A DNA stretch of 62,915 bases from Pirellula sp. GTDB taxonomy: Bacteria; Planctomycetota; Planctomycetia; Pirellulales; Pirellulaceae. Made by a program: the position numbers and the translations under genes. This document shows positions 45,282-55,350 of this stretch, piece after piece (the first letter of the stretch is position 1; every line of letters starts with the position of its first letter). The notes beneath the pieces are model-generated. The model worked only from the letters and a program-made list of their open reading frames with translations. It ran no database searches and had not been told where the DNA came from. The stretch is taken from assembly GCA_021299695.1 (NCBI GenBank), contig JAJTEK010000005.1, positions 1 to 62,915 of the forward strand, written 5' to 3'.

Positions 45282-47864
45282 ATGACAACGACATCGTCCC
45301 AAGGGACGCCGGCGCCCGAGCTGCTGGCCCCTGCGGGAAACTGGGACTGCGTCCATGCGGCTGTTGAGAACGGAGCCGACGCAATTTATTTTGGTCTCGC
45401 TGCTGGCTTCAATGCCCGGGCGCGAGCCGTCAATTTCGATCTCGAAGAGCTCCCTAAACTGATGTCCCATCTGCACCGACGAGGGGTCTCAGGCTTTGTG
45501 ACGCTCAATACGCTGATTTTCACCGATGAACTCGAAGCCTTCGAGAGCCATGTCCGGGCCATCGCCCAATCGGGAGTCGATGCGGTACTCGTGCAGGACC
45601 TGGGCGCCGTGCGGCTGATCCGTCAAATCTGCCCGAAGCTCAACGTGCATGCCAGCACCCAGATGACGATGACCTGCGAGCGGACCATCGCGGCGATCGA
45701 ATCGCTCGGGATCGACCGAGTTGTGCTGGCGCGTGAATGTTCGCTTAGCGAGATACGCAAGATCACTGCTTCGACGTCGATGCCAGTCGAGACATTCGTC
45801 CACGGCGCGCTGTGCGTGGCTTATAGCGGCCAGTGCTTGACCAGCGAGTCACTCGGTGGGCGCTCTGCCAACCGTGGCCAATGCGCCCAGGCTTGTAGGC
45901 TCGAATATGAACTGATCCGGGACGGCAAATCGATGGAACTGGGCGATATGAAGTACCTGCTCTCGCCGCAGGACTTAGCGGCCTACGAGCAGATACCGGA
46001 TCTGATCGAAGCCAAGGTCGCATCGCTGAAGATCGAGGGACGGTTGAAATCCCCCGAGTATGTCGCGAACATCGTCCGACATTACCGACGCGCGATCGAC
46101 GATACGATGGCAGGCAAGCAAGTCGTTTTGGATCAAAACAGCCAACGCGAGATGGAACTGAGTTTCTCACGCGGGTTCTCTCCGGGATGGCTTGAAGGTT
46201 GCGATCATAAGCGGCTCGTACCGGGCTTGACCAGCGCTAAACAAGGCGTCCTTGCTGGCCGTGTGGTGCGCAAGAAAGGGGATCGCATCCTCGCAGAACT
46301 CGATGTCGAATTGGCCAATGGCGACGGGGTGGTATTCCAAGCCGATCGATCGGCCGGCAATGAGGTCGGAGGCCGTATCTTTCAGATTTATGTCAACCAA
46401 AGGCCGACCGACCAGGCCGGACCGGGCCTTGTCGAACTCGACTTCCAAAAAGGACTCATTCGCGATGCGCAGATCCTCGAGGGGCAAGCCATTTGGCAGA
46501 CCGATGCGCCCAGGCTCTCGAAGCGATGGCGGCAAACGTTTGCCAAAGAGAACTTCGAACGAAAGATTCCATTGAGAATTTCCGGTACGCTTGGCCTCCA
46601 TGAGCCCATCGCACTGCGAGTCGCGTGGTCAGAGTCTCGTGAAGGATTAGAGCAAACCGAATGGTCGCTATCGCTCAACCACCCTTATGTTCCGCTCAAA
46701 GCGCAGAAGCATCCAGCCACGCAAGAAGCGATTCTCCAGCAACTCAACAGGCTCGGAAACACACCTTATGAGATCGTCGACTGCCAAGTCGAGATCCACG
46801 GCGAGCCGATGCTACCGCTATCGATCCTAGGCGAGTTGCGCAAGTCGCTCGTCGAGGTGCTCGACAAGACTCGCCAGCAGAACTCGGAGCGTTTGGTCCG
46901 CCCGGCAGGGGTGGTCCGATCGATGCTAGCTAACATCAAGCCTACACGAGCCCAGGGGCTTTCCAAGGACACAGACTCGACGAAGGTGCTCGGAGAGCAA
47001 CCCCCTAGGCTTCGGGTCCTTTGCCGGACCCTTATGCAACTCGATACGTTGCTTGAGGCTGGTGCTAAAGATATTGCGGTGGAGTTTCATGACATTCGGG
47101 AGTATCGCCAAGCCGTCGAGCGATGCCGGGACGCGGGGGCCTCGATTTACCTTGCGACATTGCGAATATTAAAAGAAGGAGAGGTTGGTTTATTTAAGGC
47201 ATTGCAGAAGCATCAAGCTGACGGCTGGCTAGCAAGGAACCTTGCTGCATTGAAGTATGCCAAAGAGCACGGCATAGCCGTCGATGCGGATTTCTCGTTG
47301 AATGTAACCAATCCGCTAACGGCGCAGTGGCTTGTTTCTCAGGGTGCCCGACATGTAACGGCTTCGTATGATTTGAACCGGGACCAGTTGATGGAGTTTA
47401 TACAAGGCACACCTGCCGAATGGATCGAGGTGGTCATTCACCAGCATATGCCGATGTTTCATATGGAGCATTGTGTGTTTTGTACGGTTCTTTCGCCGGG
47501 TACAAACAAATCGAATTGTGGCCGACCGTGCGATCGTCACGAAGTGAAGCTTCGTGATCGCATTGGTGTCGAGCATGTATTGCATGCGGATATCGGATGT
47601 CGCAATACACTATACAACGGCAATGCGCAGAGCGGCGCAGAGGTTGTGGTGAAATTACTTAACGAGCGAATCACGAAATTTCGGATAGAAATTTTACGCG
47701 ACGCACCTGCCAGTGAGCTCAAGAGGCTCTGGGAGCTTTATAGCAATCTTTTGCAGGGGAAAATTGATGGCTCGACCGTTTGGAAAACGCTGCGAGCCGA
47801 GAATCGTTTGGGAATAATTCGGGGAACTTTGGAACATCCGCGAAACCCCTTGGCCATTTTGTAG
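45282..47864 (+). CDS. U32 family peptidase / RlhA-like protein
   Basis: An 860-residue protein with the U32 architecture. It opens ELLAPAGNWDCVHAAVENGA. The signature is SGQCLTSESLGGRSANRGQC, then AQACRLEYEL, with conserved Cys residues that may bind an Fe-S cluster. A large C-terminal domain follows with more Cys (HCVFCTVLSPGTNKSNCGRP). U32 proteins include RlhA (23S rRNA C2501 hydroxylation), TrhP and UbiU/V; without alignment the subtype is open, though the long two-part architecture is RlhA-like. AAGGCGAG precedes the ATG. Base composition falls from about 59% GC (46201-46560) to about 49% (47161-47880) by hand count, a change within the same frame. Confidence 0.88.
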   Translation: MTTTSSQGTPAPELLAPAGNWDCVHAAVENGADAIYFGLAAGFNARARAVNFDLEELPKLMSHLHRRGVSGFVTLNTLIFTDELEAFESHVRAIAQSGVDAVLVQDLGAVRLIRQICPKLNVHASTQMTMTCERTIAAIESLGIDRVVLARECSLSEIRKITASTSMPVETFVHGALCVAYSGQCLTSESLGGRSANRGQCAQACRLEYELIRDGKSMELGDMKYLLSPQDLAAYEQIPDLIEAKVASLKIEGRLKSPEYVANIVRHYRRAIDDTMAGKQVVLDQNSQREMELSFSRGFSPGWLEGCDHKRLVPGLTSAKQGVLAGRVVRKKGDRILAELDVELANGDGVVFQADRSAGNEVGGRIFQIYVNQRPTDQAGPGLVELDFQKGLIRDAQILEGQAIWQTDAPRLSKRWRQTFAKENFERKIPLRISGTLGLHEPIALRVAWSESREGLEQTEWSLSLNHPYVPLKAQKHPATQEAILQQLNRLGNTPYEIVDCQVEIHGEPMLPLSILGELRKSLVEVLDKTRQQNSERLVRPAGVVRSMLANIKPTRAQGLSKDTDSTKVLGEQPPRLRVLCRTLMQLDTLLEAGAKDIAVEFHDIREYRQAVERCRDAGASIYLATLRILKEGEVGLFKALQKHQADGWLARNLAALKYAKEHGIAVDADFSLNVTNPLTAQWLVSQGARHVTASYDLNRDQLMEFIQGTPAEWIEVVIHQHMPMFHMEHCVFCTVLSPGTNKSNCGRPCDRHEVKLRDRIGVEHVLHADIGCRNTLYNGNAQSGAEVVVKLLNERITKFRIEILRDAPASELKRLWELYSNLLQGKIDGSTVWKTLRAENRLGIIRGTLEHPRNPLAIL

Positions 47865-47887
47865 TTTAAAGAACGGCAGTTTACGCA

Positions 47888-49105
47888 ATGCATAATCCTA
47901 CGGCTTCGATAAATAACGATGACTTCATGATGCTCGAGCAGCTTGCAGACAAGGAAGGTCTCCAGGCTGCTGCACAGGAGCTTGTTGAGCGAATGCGGCA
48001 GCAGAAGTTATATCCGGAATTATTCGAGGCTCGGAAGATGTTGCATCGCGTGGAGCTGGGTTTGCCTCCAGTGCAGGTCGATCCCATCGGCGCACAGGGA
48101 AAAAAATCGGGAGCGATCCAACAGGATCCACAAGTGCAGGATGAGTTAGACAAACGGCTTCTGGACGCATGTCGAGAGGTCGGAGGGGGTCTGATGCGTT
48201 CGGGTAGGTTGCAAGAAGGTTGGATGTATCTGCGAGCCGTCGGCGATGATGCTTTTGCATCCGAAGCCATGGCGGCCGTCGATCCAACTCAAGACAACCT
48301 GGACCTGTTGCTCAATCTCTACGTGCACGAAGGGGTGGATATTGGTCGGGGTACCGAGCTGTGTTTGAAGATGCGGGGCACTTGCAACACCATCACCATG
48401 CTCGATTCGATTGTCGCAATGCGCGGCAGATCGGACCAGCAGGCGGCGGTCGAGGCTTTGGTAAAGCATGTTCATCAAGAGCTGCTTGCGAATTTGATCG
48501 CGGATGTCACGAGGCGTATGCCACAGGTGCAGGCACCTGAGGAACGCTCCATCGTCGCTTGGCTAGGACTCGCGCCTGGTCTGCTTCGGGATGGAACGTA
48601 CCATTTGGACACAACGCACTTGGCATCGACGGTCCGCTTTGCACGCGTGTTGGATGATCCGTCAACGCTGAAATTAGCAGCCGATTTGGCCGAGTATGGC
48701 AGGCAGTTGCATGCACAGTATCAATATTCGAGCGAAGAGCCTTTCGCGGATCTATATCCGATGAGTTTGGCTTGGTTTCGGGCATTGCTCGGTGAGCATG
48801 TAGATGCAGCCTTACGTGTTTTTCGGCAGAAAGCGGAATCGATCGATTTGGAAGAGCATGGAACGATTGGAATCGAAACCTACGCTGATTTGCTTGCAAG
48901 AATCGGTCGGCCAGATGAGGCCGGCAAGTACTTGATTCGCACGATGCCCGATGGGATGCGCCCTTTTGGAGTGGCTCCATCGCTCATCGAATTATCGAGC
49001 GCCTCGGGCGAATTCCAACCGATGAAAGACCATGCCAAACAACGGGGCGATTTGATTGGTTTCGCCGCAGCTTTGCTGCAATCGAAATATCCACAAACAA
49101 AATAG
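47888..49105 (+). CDS. Helical (TPR-like) protein of unknown function
   Basis: A 405-residue cytoplasmic-looking protein. It opens MHNPTASINNDDFMMLEQLA and is helix-rich throughout (AAAQELVERMRQQKLYPEL, AGKYLIRTMPDGMRPFG). The helical pairs suggest a TPR-like or HEAT-like scaffold. No catalytic motif is seen and the ribosome-binding site is weak. It starts 24 bp after the U32 gene and is probably co-transcribed with it. The family was not recognised. Confidence 0.7.
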   Translation: MHNPTASINNDDFMMLEQLADKEGLQAAAQELVERMRQQKLYPELFEARKMLHRVELGLPPVQVDPIGAQGKKSGAIQQDPQVQDELDKRLLDACREVGGGLMRSGRLQEGWMYLRAVGDDAFASEAMAAVDPTQDNLDLLLNLYVHEGVDIGRGTELCLKMRGTCNTITMLDSIVAMRGRSDQQAAVEALVKHVHQELLANLIADVTRRMPQVQAPEERSIVAWLGLAPGLLRDGTYHLDTTHLASTVRFARVLDDPSTLKLAADLAEYGRQLHAQYQYSSEEPFADLYPMSLAWFRALLGEHVDAALRVFRQKAESIDLEEHGTIGIETYADLLARIGRPDEAGKYLIRTMPDGMRPFGVAPSLIELSSASGEFQPMKDHAKQRGDLIGFAAALLQSKYPQTK

Positions 49106-49205
49106 CCTGTTGTTACCAGCGATCGCTTTACCTGTATCCACGCCCCGATTGCCTCGGATGTTGACAAATTAAAAGTTTCTTTCAACAGGGATTAGGGTTT
49201 TAGGT

Positions 49206-49955
49206 ATGCCTACTAAGGTTTTATTGGTTGAAGACGATCCAGCGCTCTCCGATGCGGTCCGCGAAGGGCTCAGCGATGAGCACATGGATATGGTGGTTGT
49301 CTCCAATGTCAAGGATGGCTTGGAACAGATCCGCACGCAAAGGCCAGATGCCGTGGTCCTCGATCTGATGCTCGCCGGAGAGTCAGGTTTTGATCTGCTC
49401 CGCGCGGTCCGATCCCAGAGGGATCAAACTCCTATCCTCATCATCAGCGCCCTGGGGACGACCGAACAGCGCGTCAGCGGTCTGATGGCCGGTGCTGATG
49501 ACTACTTGGTCAAACCCTTCGAGCTCAAGGAACTTCACGCTCGGATCATCGCCAACATCCGGCGAAATCAACAGCAAGAAGGTCCAGTGCTCTCCTACGG
49601 TCCGCTTCGACTCGAATTGACCACAAGGCGGGCGTTTCGCGACGGCAAGGAACTAAGGCTCTCGCCGACGGAGATCTCGCTCCTAGAACTATTTATCCGG
49701 CACGAGAATCAGGTCCTCTCGCGCAAGATGCTCTACCATCAACTATGGGAGAGCGATTGGGAAAGCGAGACGAATGTGATCGAAGTGCACATCAACCGTC
49801 TGCGCAGCAAAGTCGATCGCGGTTTTTCTCGAGCGCTAATCCACACCATTCGGGGACGCGGTTACATGCTCTCAGAAAACCCACCCCAAGGCCCCGGATC
49901 CGCACTAGACGCGGTTCCCGAGTCCCAAGACCCCGTTGCCTCGAATTCCGTTTAG
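49206..49955 (+). CDS. OmpR/PhoB-family response regulator
   Basis: A 249-residue two-component response regulator. The receiver domain has Asp10-Asp11 (VEDDPALSD), the phosphoacceptor Asp53 (AVVLDLMLAGESG) and Lys in DDYLVKPFELKEL. The DNA-binding winged helix has LRLSPTEISLLELFIRHENQ and VIEVHINRLRSKVD. It is followed 4 bp later by a sensor kinase, so the two form a two-component system. The stimulus is unknown; a target promoter cannot be read. Confidence 0.95.
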   Translation: MPTKVLLVEDDPALSDAVREGLSDEHMDMVVVSNVKDGLEQIRTQRPDAVVLDLMLAGESGFDLLRAVRSQRDQTPILIISALGTTEQRVSGLMAGADDYLVKPFELKELHARIIANIRRNQQQEGPVLSYGPLRLELTTRRAFRDGKELRLSPTEISLLELFIRHENQVLSRKMLYHQLWESDWESETNVIEVHINRLRSKVDRGFSRALIHTIRGRGYMLSENPPQGPGSALDAVPESQDPVASNSV

Positions 49956-49959
49956 CTCC

Positions 49960-51453
49960 ATGTTCGCTTGGTCTAAACTCAAGATGACTACCAAAGCGGC
50001 TGTGATCCTGGTCCTTGCGACCTGGACCTCGGCCGCGTTGATCGGTCTAGCCAGCCGAGCCTCGTTCCAGTGGCTCGTGCTCTCGCAGATCGATCGCGAA
50101 CTGATCGATGTCGCGAAAGACTTTCAAGCAGTGTTGCGGAATGAAACTCTACCGTTTGACGAGGTCCAGTCCGATCGATTGAACCGGCGTATTTCTATCC
50201 ATCCAGTCTACCGTCATTTCTTGAACATCGTCGATCCCGAGGGCAACATCCTCTGGAGCTCCCTCTCGGCCCCCTCTCCTATCCTGGGCGTCGATCGCGA
50301 GAACCCCGGAATCCAAGAGGTCGGCGGCTATCGCACCGTCCACCGGCAGTTGGATATCGCACGCTCGGTTCCGTTGGATGCACCCGAGAGCATCAGCGAA
50401 ATCGGTAGCGATGCCCAAAGAGTGATTCTACAAGTCGGGTGCCCGACAGATCTCTTAGCCATCGCGATGCAAGAACTCGATCGGTGGATCCTGCCGCTCG
50501 TCGGCGGACTGATCTTTCTTGTACCTCCCCTGGCCTGGTTGGTCGCAAGATGGCTCCTTGCCCCACTGCAAAACCTCGCGAAGCAAACCGATAGGATTTT
50601 TCTCTCGGAGGATCGGACCATTGAACGCAACGGCAATCGAGACGAAATCGATCGCCTTGCAAGCACGATCAACGGTCTGCTAGAGCGTACGCGAAGCCAC
50701 GTTCGCAATAACGAGGATTGGATCGCCAACTCAGCTCACCAACTACGCGGTCCATTGGCAGCCATCATGAGCAATGTCGAGGTCGTCTCGAACCGCGTCG
50801 GAGACGGAAAAACCGGAGAGATGCTCGAGAAGGTTGTCACCGAGTGCAACTATTTGAACAAAATCGTCAACCAGTTGCTGCTGCTCGGAGAAGTCAGCTC
50901 CGAAAACCAAACGGCGATCAAACAACCAGTCGCTTGGGATCGTCAAGTCAAACAAGCGATGGACCTTTTCGAAGCCTTGGCCAGCGAGAAGGGAATCCAA
51001 ATCGATTTGACGAACTGCGAGTCGGCTGTGGTCATGGCCAACCCCGTCCACTTGCGTTTCATCGTCCAAAACCTGATCGAAAATGCGATCAAGTACACCG
51101 AATCCGGAGGGCGGATTTGGGTGAGCTTGTCGAGCGATAACACTCGATCAACATGCCGATTGGTGGTCAAAGATACCGGCATCGGTATCTCCAAAAACGA
51201 TCAGCAGAAGATCGGGAATCGATTCTTCCGAAGCAACACCGGACGCAATCCGACAACCACCCCGCGCGGCTCGGGACTCGGACTGAGCATTGTGCTGAAC
51301 ATCGTCGAGTCCCTCAAGGGTTCCTTTGAGCTCGAAAGCGAGCTTGGACAAGGAACCCAGATCACCATCATCCTACCGACGGTCAGCGCAAATTCCGATT
51401 CTCTTCCTCCCATCCCAAACAACGGCTCGTGGGTGAAAAATCATCGGATCTAA
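49960..51453 (+). CDS. Membrane sensor histidine kinase
   Basis: A 497-residue kinase read from MFAWSKLKMTTKAAVILVL at ATG 49960, 4 bp after the regulator stop; the frame extends 24 bases further upstream but overlaps it. It has two membrane segments flanking a periplasmic sensor region, then HAMP, then HisKA with the phosphorylated His260 in DWIANSAHQLRGPLAAIMSN. The HATPase domain has NLIENAIKYTESGGRIWVSL, DTGIGISKNDQQKIG and GSGLGLSIVLNIVESLKG. It is the partner of the upstream OmpR-type regulator. The gene ends with no gap against the convergent MFS gene. Confidence 0.95.
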   Translation: MFAWSKLKMTTKAAVILVLATWTSAALIGLASRASFQWLVLSQIDRELIDVAKDFQAVLRNETLPFDEVQSDRLNRRISIHPVYRHFLNIVDPEGNILWSSLSAPSPILGVDRENPGIQEVGGYRTVHRQLDIARSVPLDAPESISEIGSDAQRVILQVGCPTDLLAIAMQELDRWILPLVGGLIFLVPPLAWLVARWLLAPLQNLAKQTDRIFLSEDRTIERNGNRDEIDRLASTINGLLERTRSHVRNNEDWIANSAHQLRGPLAAIMSNVEVVSNRVGDGKTGEMLEKVVTECNYLNKIVNQLLLLGEVSSENQTAIKQPVAWDRQVKQAMDLFEALASEKGIQIDLTNCESAVVMANPVHLRFIVQNLIENAIKYTESGGRIWVSLSSDNTRSTCRLVVKDTGIGISKNDQQKIGNRFFRSNTGRNPTTTPRGSGLGLSIVLNIVESLKGSFELESELGQGTQITIILPTVSANSDSLPPIPNNGSWVKNHRI

Positions 51454-52956
51454 TCACTCCTGGTCATCGATTGTGCCGGCACGTCGAAACGGCAGCATGG
51501 ATATGAGCAACGCCGAGAGCGTGCTGGTGATGGCAAGAAACAAAAGCCCATAGTGGTATGACGAGAGGGTTTGCTGGACTTTACCCATCACAAAGGGCCC
51601 AAGGAATCCTCCAAGATTCCCGACCGAGTTGATCATCCCAACGCTACCTGCTGCCGCCGATGCGGTCAGAAACAAACTCGGTAAGGCCCAAAAGGCCGGC
51701 ATGTAGGACTTCATCCCTGCGGCCGCTACCGTAAAGCAAAGAATGGTAGCCCAGAGCGACCCACGGGTTTGAGTCGCTAGAACCAAGAAAATCGCCCCGA
51801 TGATCACAGGCACGACCGAATGCCACCGGCGTTCCTGAAATCGATCCGAGGACCAACCGATGAACAGTTGTCCCGGGATTACCAAAAGCGAAGGTATCAT
51901 AACCAGTTGGGCGATCTTCGATGGTCCCAATTCCGGATACCATTCCTTAAAAACACTGGGCAAGAACAACTCGATCCCGTAATTGGCCGTGACAATTCCG
52001 AAATAAGCTGCCGATAGGAGCAGGACCTTGGGGCTGCTAAGGGCTTGCAAGACGGACATGTGCCCTTTCTTTAGATGCATCTGTTTTTCTCTTGCGAGTT
52101 CCGATTCCAAAGCGTCTCGCTCTTGAGATGTCAGCCAATGGGCTTGGCTCGGACGGTCGGTCAAGCCGAACAGTACGTAGATACCGAACAAGACTGCTGG
52201 TATCCCCCAAATGATATAGATCCACTGCCAGCCCTTGAGCCCCAAGACCAGTGGGTAACTGATCGTTTCCCCGTTGAGAATGACCGTCCGTCCGATGTCG
52301 ATGAACCACTGAGAGACCCACGGGCCGACGATCATCGCCACGGGCGAGGCGATCAGAAAATAAGAAATAGCTCGCGCACGGTCTTTTTGGGTAAACCAAT
52401 GGCTCAAGTAAACGATCACGCCGGGGAAAAATCCAGCTTCGGCAACTCCCAAGAAAAACCGCACCAGATAGAACTGCAGAGGAGTAGTGACAAAGGCTGT
52501 CATCGCAGCCATGATCCCCCAAGTGACCATGATGCGGCAAATCCACTTGCGAGCACTCCAGCGTTCAACGATCAGAGAGCCAGGTATCTCCAGCAAAAAG
52601 TACCCAAGGAAAAAAATCCCCCCGCCGAATCCGAAGACAGCCGCATCGAACGCTGGCATATCCTCTTCCATCGTTAGCTTGGCAATCGCCACATTGTTGC
52701 GATCGATGTAGGCGATGATGTAGCAGACAAAAAGGATCGGAATCAGACGCAAATACGCCTTGAGCCTCGCGGAATCCAACGCCGTCGGGTGCTTGGAATC
52801 TTCGTCATGTTGCCGTGAGATTTCGTGCAGATTGTCTCTTGAAATGATTACACCTAAGAAGAGGGGGAAGGCGAGGATTCGGTCGGGAGGGAAGCTAGAC
52901 GAAAGAGAATTGCAGGCGTCTATTGTACCCGAGTCGGGTTTACTCGGGAAATGCAT
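51454..52956 (-). CDS. MFS transporter, ACS (anion:cation symporter) type
   Basis: A 500-codon frame encoding a 12-segment major facilitator. The RIPILFVCYIIAYIDRNNVA opening and FFLGVAEAGFFPGVIVYLSH motif are typical of the ACS family, which imports sugar acids such as galactonate, glucarate or tartrate, often with H+. The true start is uncertain: the first ~85 residues (MHFPSKPDSGTIDACN) are unlike the family and have no ribosome-binding site, so a start nearer the first membrane segment is possible. It ends base-to-base with the sensor kinase stop. The substrate cannot be inferred. Confidence 0.85.
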   Translation of the reverse strand: MHFPSKPDSGTIDACNSLSSSFPPDRILAFPLFLGVIISRDNLHEISRQHDEDSKHPTALDSARLKAYLRLIPILFVCYIIAYIDRNNVAIAKLTMEEDMPAFDAAVFGFGGGIFFLGYFLLEIPGSLIVERWSARKWICRIMVTWGIMAAMTAFVTTPLQFYLVRFFLGVAEAGFFPGVIVYLSHWFTQKDRARAISYFLIASPVAMIVGPWVSQWFIDIGRTVILNGETISYPLVLGLKGWQWIYIIWGIPAVLFGIYVLFGLTDRPSQAHWLTSQERDALESELAREKQMHLKKGHMSVLQALSSPKVLLLSAAYFGIVTANYGIELFLPSVFKEWYPELGPSKIAQLVMIPSLLVIPGQLFIGWSSDRFQERRWHSVVPVIIGAIFLVLATQTRGSLWATILCFTVAAAGMKSYMPAFWALPSLFLTASAAAGSVGMINSVGNLGGFLGPFVMGKVQQTLSSYHYGLLFLAITSTLSALLISMLPFRRAGTIDDQE

Positions 52957-52985
52957 TTTCCCTTAGCATACTGACTCAAAGGGTG

Positions 52986-54380
52986 TTAGACGCGCGAAGC
53001 AAGCAGGTAGCCAAGGATCATCCCGATGACCATCGCAGGCGGTAGAATGATCGCAATGGTCATACCCACGAGCATGTTTCTGGGCATCTGTCCGGTATCT
53101 TGCATCGGCTCTGGAGCCTGATGGAACTGCGGAGGAGGGGGAGCAGTGCTAAGAAGACCTGGGTGATTGGCCGGGTGATTGACGCTCGTGGGTCCTGATG
53201 GAAAGGAAGTGTCTTGCAAGGACTCTTCGCCCGTCGCTAGGCTGCGATTTGGAAACGGTTTTAAAGCCCCCGGATCGCTCCCGGCTCCGGTATCGAGCAT
53301 CGGTGGGGGGGGAGCAAGCCATGGTCCACGGGTGATCGTCGTTTGGGCGATGGGAACCTCGGAGGTAACCCAAGCCTCGAGTCGAGCGGCCACTTCGGCC
53401 ATCGTTTGAATACGCTTGCGAGGATCCTTCTCCATCATGTCGGCGATGATGTCGACGAACTCTTCGCTGAGGTTCGTGTTGAAGTTTCGAGGATGCAGCG
53501 GAGTTGCCTCCAGATGCCTACGGATTTTCGAAGCTGTGTCACCACCTGGAAAAGGGGCTTTCCCCGTTACGGCATAGTACAAAGTACAGCCAAGCGAGTA
53601 GACGTCGCTGGCCGCGTTGACCTGCAAGGGTGTCGAGTACTGCTCAGGAGAAATGAAGTCTGGAGTGCCGACAATTTTCCCAGCACGAGGGTCGTCTACC
53701 AAGTCGGCTGCAAATCCTGCCAGTCCGACATCCGATACCTTCGCGATCGAATCGGGCGTGACCAGAATATTCGCGGGTTTGACATCGCGATGAATCAAGC
53801 CTTCGTTGTGCGCATAAGCCAAACCCAAGGCCGCTTGCATGATGATCCCGGCGGCCTCTTCCTCAGAAAGCGGTCCTCGCGTTTTGACCAACTTGCGCAA
53901 ATCCATCCCCGCGACGTACTCGGTGACCAAGTAGTGAACACTACCGTCTTGGCCCGCGTCGTGAGCCCGGACCAAGTAGGGACAGTCGAGCTTGGCCTGC
54001 ATGCGAATCTCCCGCTTAAATCCTGCCAGCGTCTCGTCGGTGACCCGATGCAAAGGCAGAACTTTGACCGCACATTCTCGACCCATGATTTCATGGACCG
54101 CTTTGAAGACCTGACCCATACCCCCTTGGCCGATGAAGTCGGTAATGACATAAGGCCCAAGTCGAAATTTGATCTTTCCATCCGCGAGTTGAAAAGCCTG
54201 ATACTCAGTGATTGCCCGCTGCTCGATCAGGATGCTTCGGAGAATCTTGTCCTCGTCGGCCACCTCCCCTTTGGCCTGCGTGCTGAGGATCTGGTGCTTA
54301 AGCAACCTCAGACAATAGTCCCACTGGTGCGGGGAAACCAAACCGCTCGCGAGGACCGTTTTTTGGAAGTTACTGGACAT
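52986..54380 (-). CDS. Membrane-anchored Ser/Thr protein kinase (Hanks type)
   Basis: A 464-residue kinase with a glycine loop IGQGGMGQVFKAVHEIMG, catalytic Lys in ECAVKVLPLH, and HRDVKPANILV. The DFG position reads SDVGLAGF, with Val for Phe, a tolerated variation. The activation segment is GTPDFISPEQYS. A Pro-rich linker and a single C-terminal membrane helix (MLVGMTIAIILPPAMVIGMI) follow, placing the catalytic domain inside. AAGGGT precedes the ATG. No obvious substrate or partner gene is adjacent. Confidence 0.92.
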   Translation of the reverse strand: MSSNFQKTVLASGLVSPHQWDYCLRLLKHQILSTQAKGEVADEDKILRSILIEQRAITEYQAFQLADGKIKFRLGPYVITDFIGQGGMGQVFKAVHEIMGRECAVKVLPLHRVTDETLAGFKREIRMQAKLDCPYLVRAHDAGQDGSVHYLVTEYVAGMDLRKLVKTRGPLSEEEAAGIIMQAALGLAYAHNEGLIHRDVKPANILVTPDSIAKVSDVGLAGFAADLVDDPRAGKIVGTPDFISPEQYSTPLQVNAASDVYSLGCTLYYAVTGKAPFPGGDTASKIRRHLEATPLHPRNFNTNLSEEFVDIIADMMEKDPRKRIQTMAEVAARLEAWVTSEVPIAQTTITRGPWLAPPPPMLDTGAGSDPGALKPFPNRSLATGEESLQDTSFPSGPTSVNHPANHPGLLSTAPPPPQFHQAPEPMQDTGQMPRNMLVGMTIAIILPPAMVIGMILGYLLASRV

Positions 54381-54482
54381 ACCCTTAAGGATACACCAAA
54401 GAGGGTATCATAGTCATCCGCACGGCCAGACAAAAATCTTCATCCCAAACCCATTGCATTACCAGACTCTTCGGGCATTACC

Positions 54483-55292
54483 ATGGATCTTCGACTTGGC
54501 GAGCATACCGCAGTGATCGTTGGAGGTGCGGCTGGTATCGGATTGGCGACGGCTAGACTTTTCGCGGCCGAAGGAGCCTGCGTGGCCCTTTGGGATCTCG
54601 ATCCGGGGGTCGAGGATATCGCCGGGCAAATCCAAGCACAGTACGGAGTAGGTACCCTTGGGCTTAGGGTCGATATCAGCCAGGAGGATTCGGTAGCAAT
54701 AGCCAAGGCAAAGACGCTCGATCGATTCGAATCCCTCGAGCATCTGGTTCATAGCGCAGCGATTAGCTCGAGCAAATTTGGGTTTCCATTTACCAATCTC
54801 AATGCGGACGATTGGAAAAAAACCCTCGATGTGAACATTCTTGGGATGGTCCGGATCGCCACGGCACTAGCACCGGAGTTGATTCGATGCACTCCGGCTT
54901 CGTGCATTTTTGTCGGATCGGTGGCTGGCCAAGTCGGCTCTCAGACCGACCCACCCTATAGTGCGAGCAAAGCCGCTATGATCAATTTTGCGCAGTGCAT
55001 GGCTAAGGATCTAGCGCCACGTCAGGTTAGAGTCAATACGGTTTGTCCTGGAATGGTGCCCACGAAGCTCAATCGGTCGGTTTGGCAAGCTTGGCACGAG
55101 AAAGCCGATCCGGCCGAGCGACTCGACTATGAGGACTGGGCGACGAGGAAGATCAAGCAGCTCATACCGCTGGGAAATTGGCAGACGGCTGAGGACATCG
55201 CGGCGATGATCGTCTTTCTTTCTTCGCCGCTTGCCGGGCAGATCACCGGCCAGACGATCAACGTCGACGGCGGCTACGTGATGCACTGGTAG
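54483..55292 (+). CDS. Short-chain dehydrogenase/reductase (SDR)
   Basis: A 269-residue classical SDR. The NAD(P) motif is VIVGGAAGIGLATARLFAAE, followed by DVNILGM (Asn118), Ser146 in IFVGSVAG, Tyr159 and Lys163 in YSASKAAMINFA, and the C-terminal GQTINVDGGYVMHW. It is an oxidoreductase for a sugar, keto or fatty-acyl substrate that cannot be specified. It is divergent from the kinase gene with 102 bp between, and is followed by the repeat-rich gap. Confidence 0.93.
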   Translation: MDLRLGEHTAVIVGGAAGIGLATARLFAAEGACVALWDLDPGVEDIAGQIQAQYGVGTLGLRVDISQEDSVAIAKAKTLDRFESLEHLVHSAAISSSKFGFPFTNLNADDWKKTLDVNILGMVRIATALAPELIRCTPASCIFVGSVAGQVGSQTDPPYSASKAAMINFAQCMAKDLAPRQVRVNTVCPGMVPTKLNRSVWQAWHEKADPAERLDYEDWATRKIKQLIPLGNWQTAEDIAAMIVFLSSPLAGQITGQTINVDGGYVMHW

Positions 55293-55312
55293 ATCCTGGC
55301 TGTTTCGGAAGA

Positions 55313-55350
55313 AATAAACGCAAAGACGCAAGGTCGCAAAGACGCAGGGG
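55313..55350. repeat. CGCAAAGACGC-type short repeat
   Basis: AAACGCAAAGACGCAAGGTC followed by GCAAAGACGCAGGGG contains the CGCAAAGACGCA motif twice, a low-complexity motif I recall from intergenic regions of other environmental bacteria. No function is known. Confidence 0.6.
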
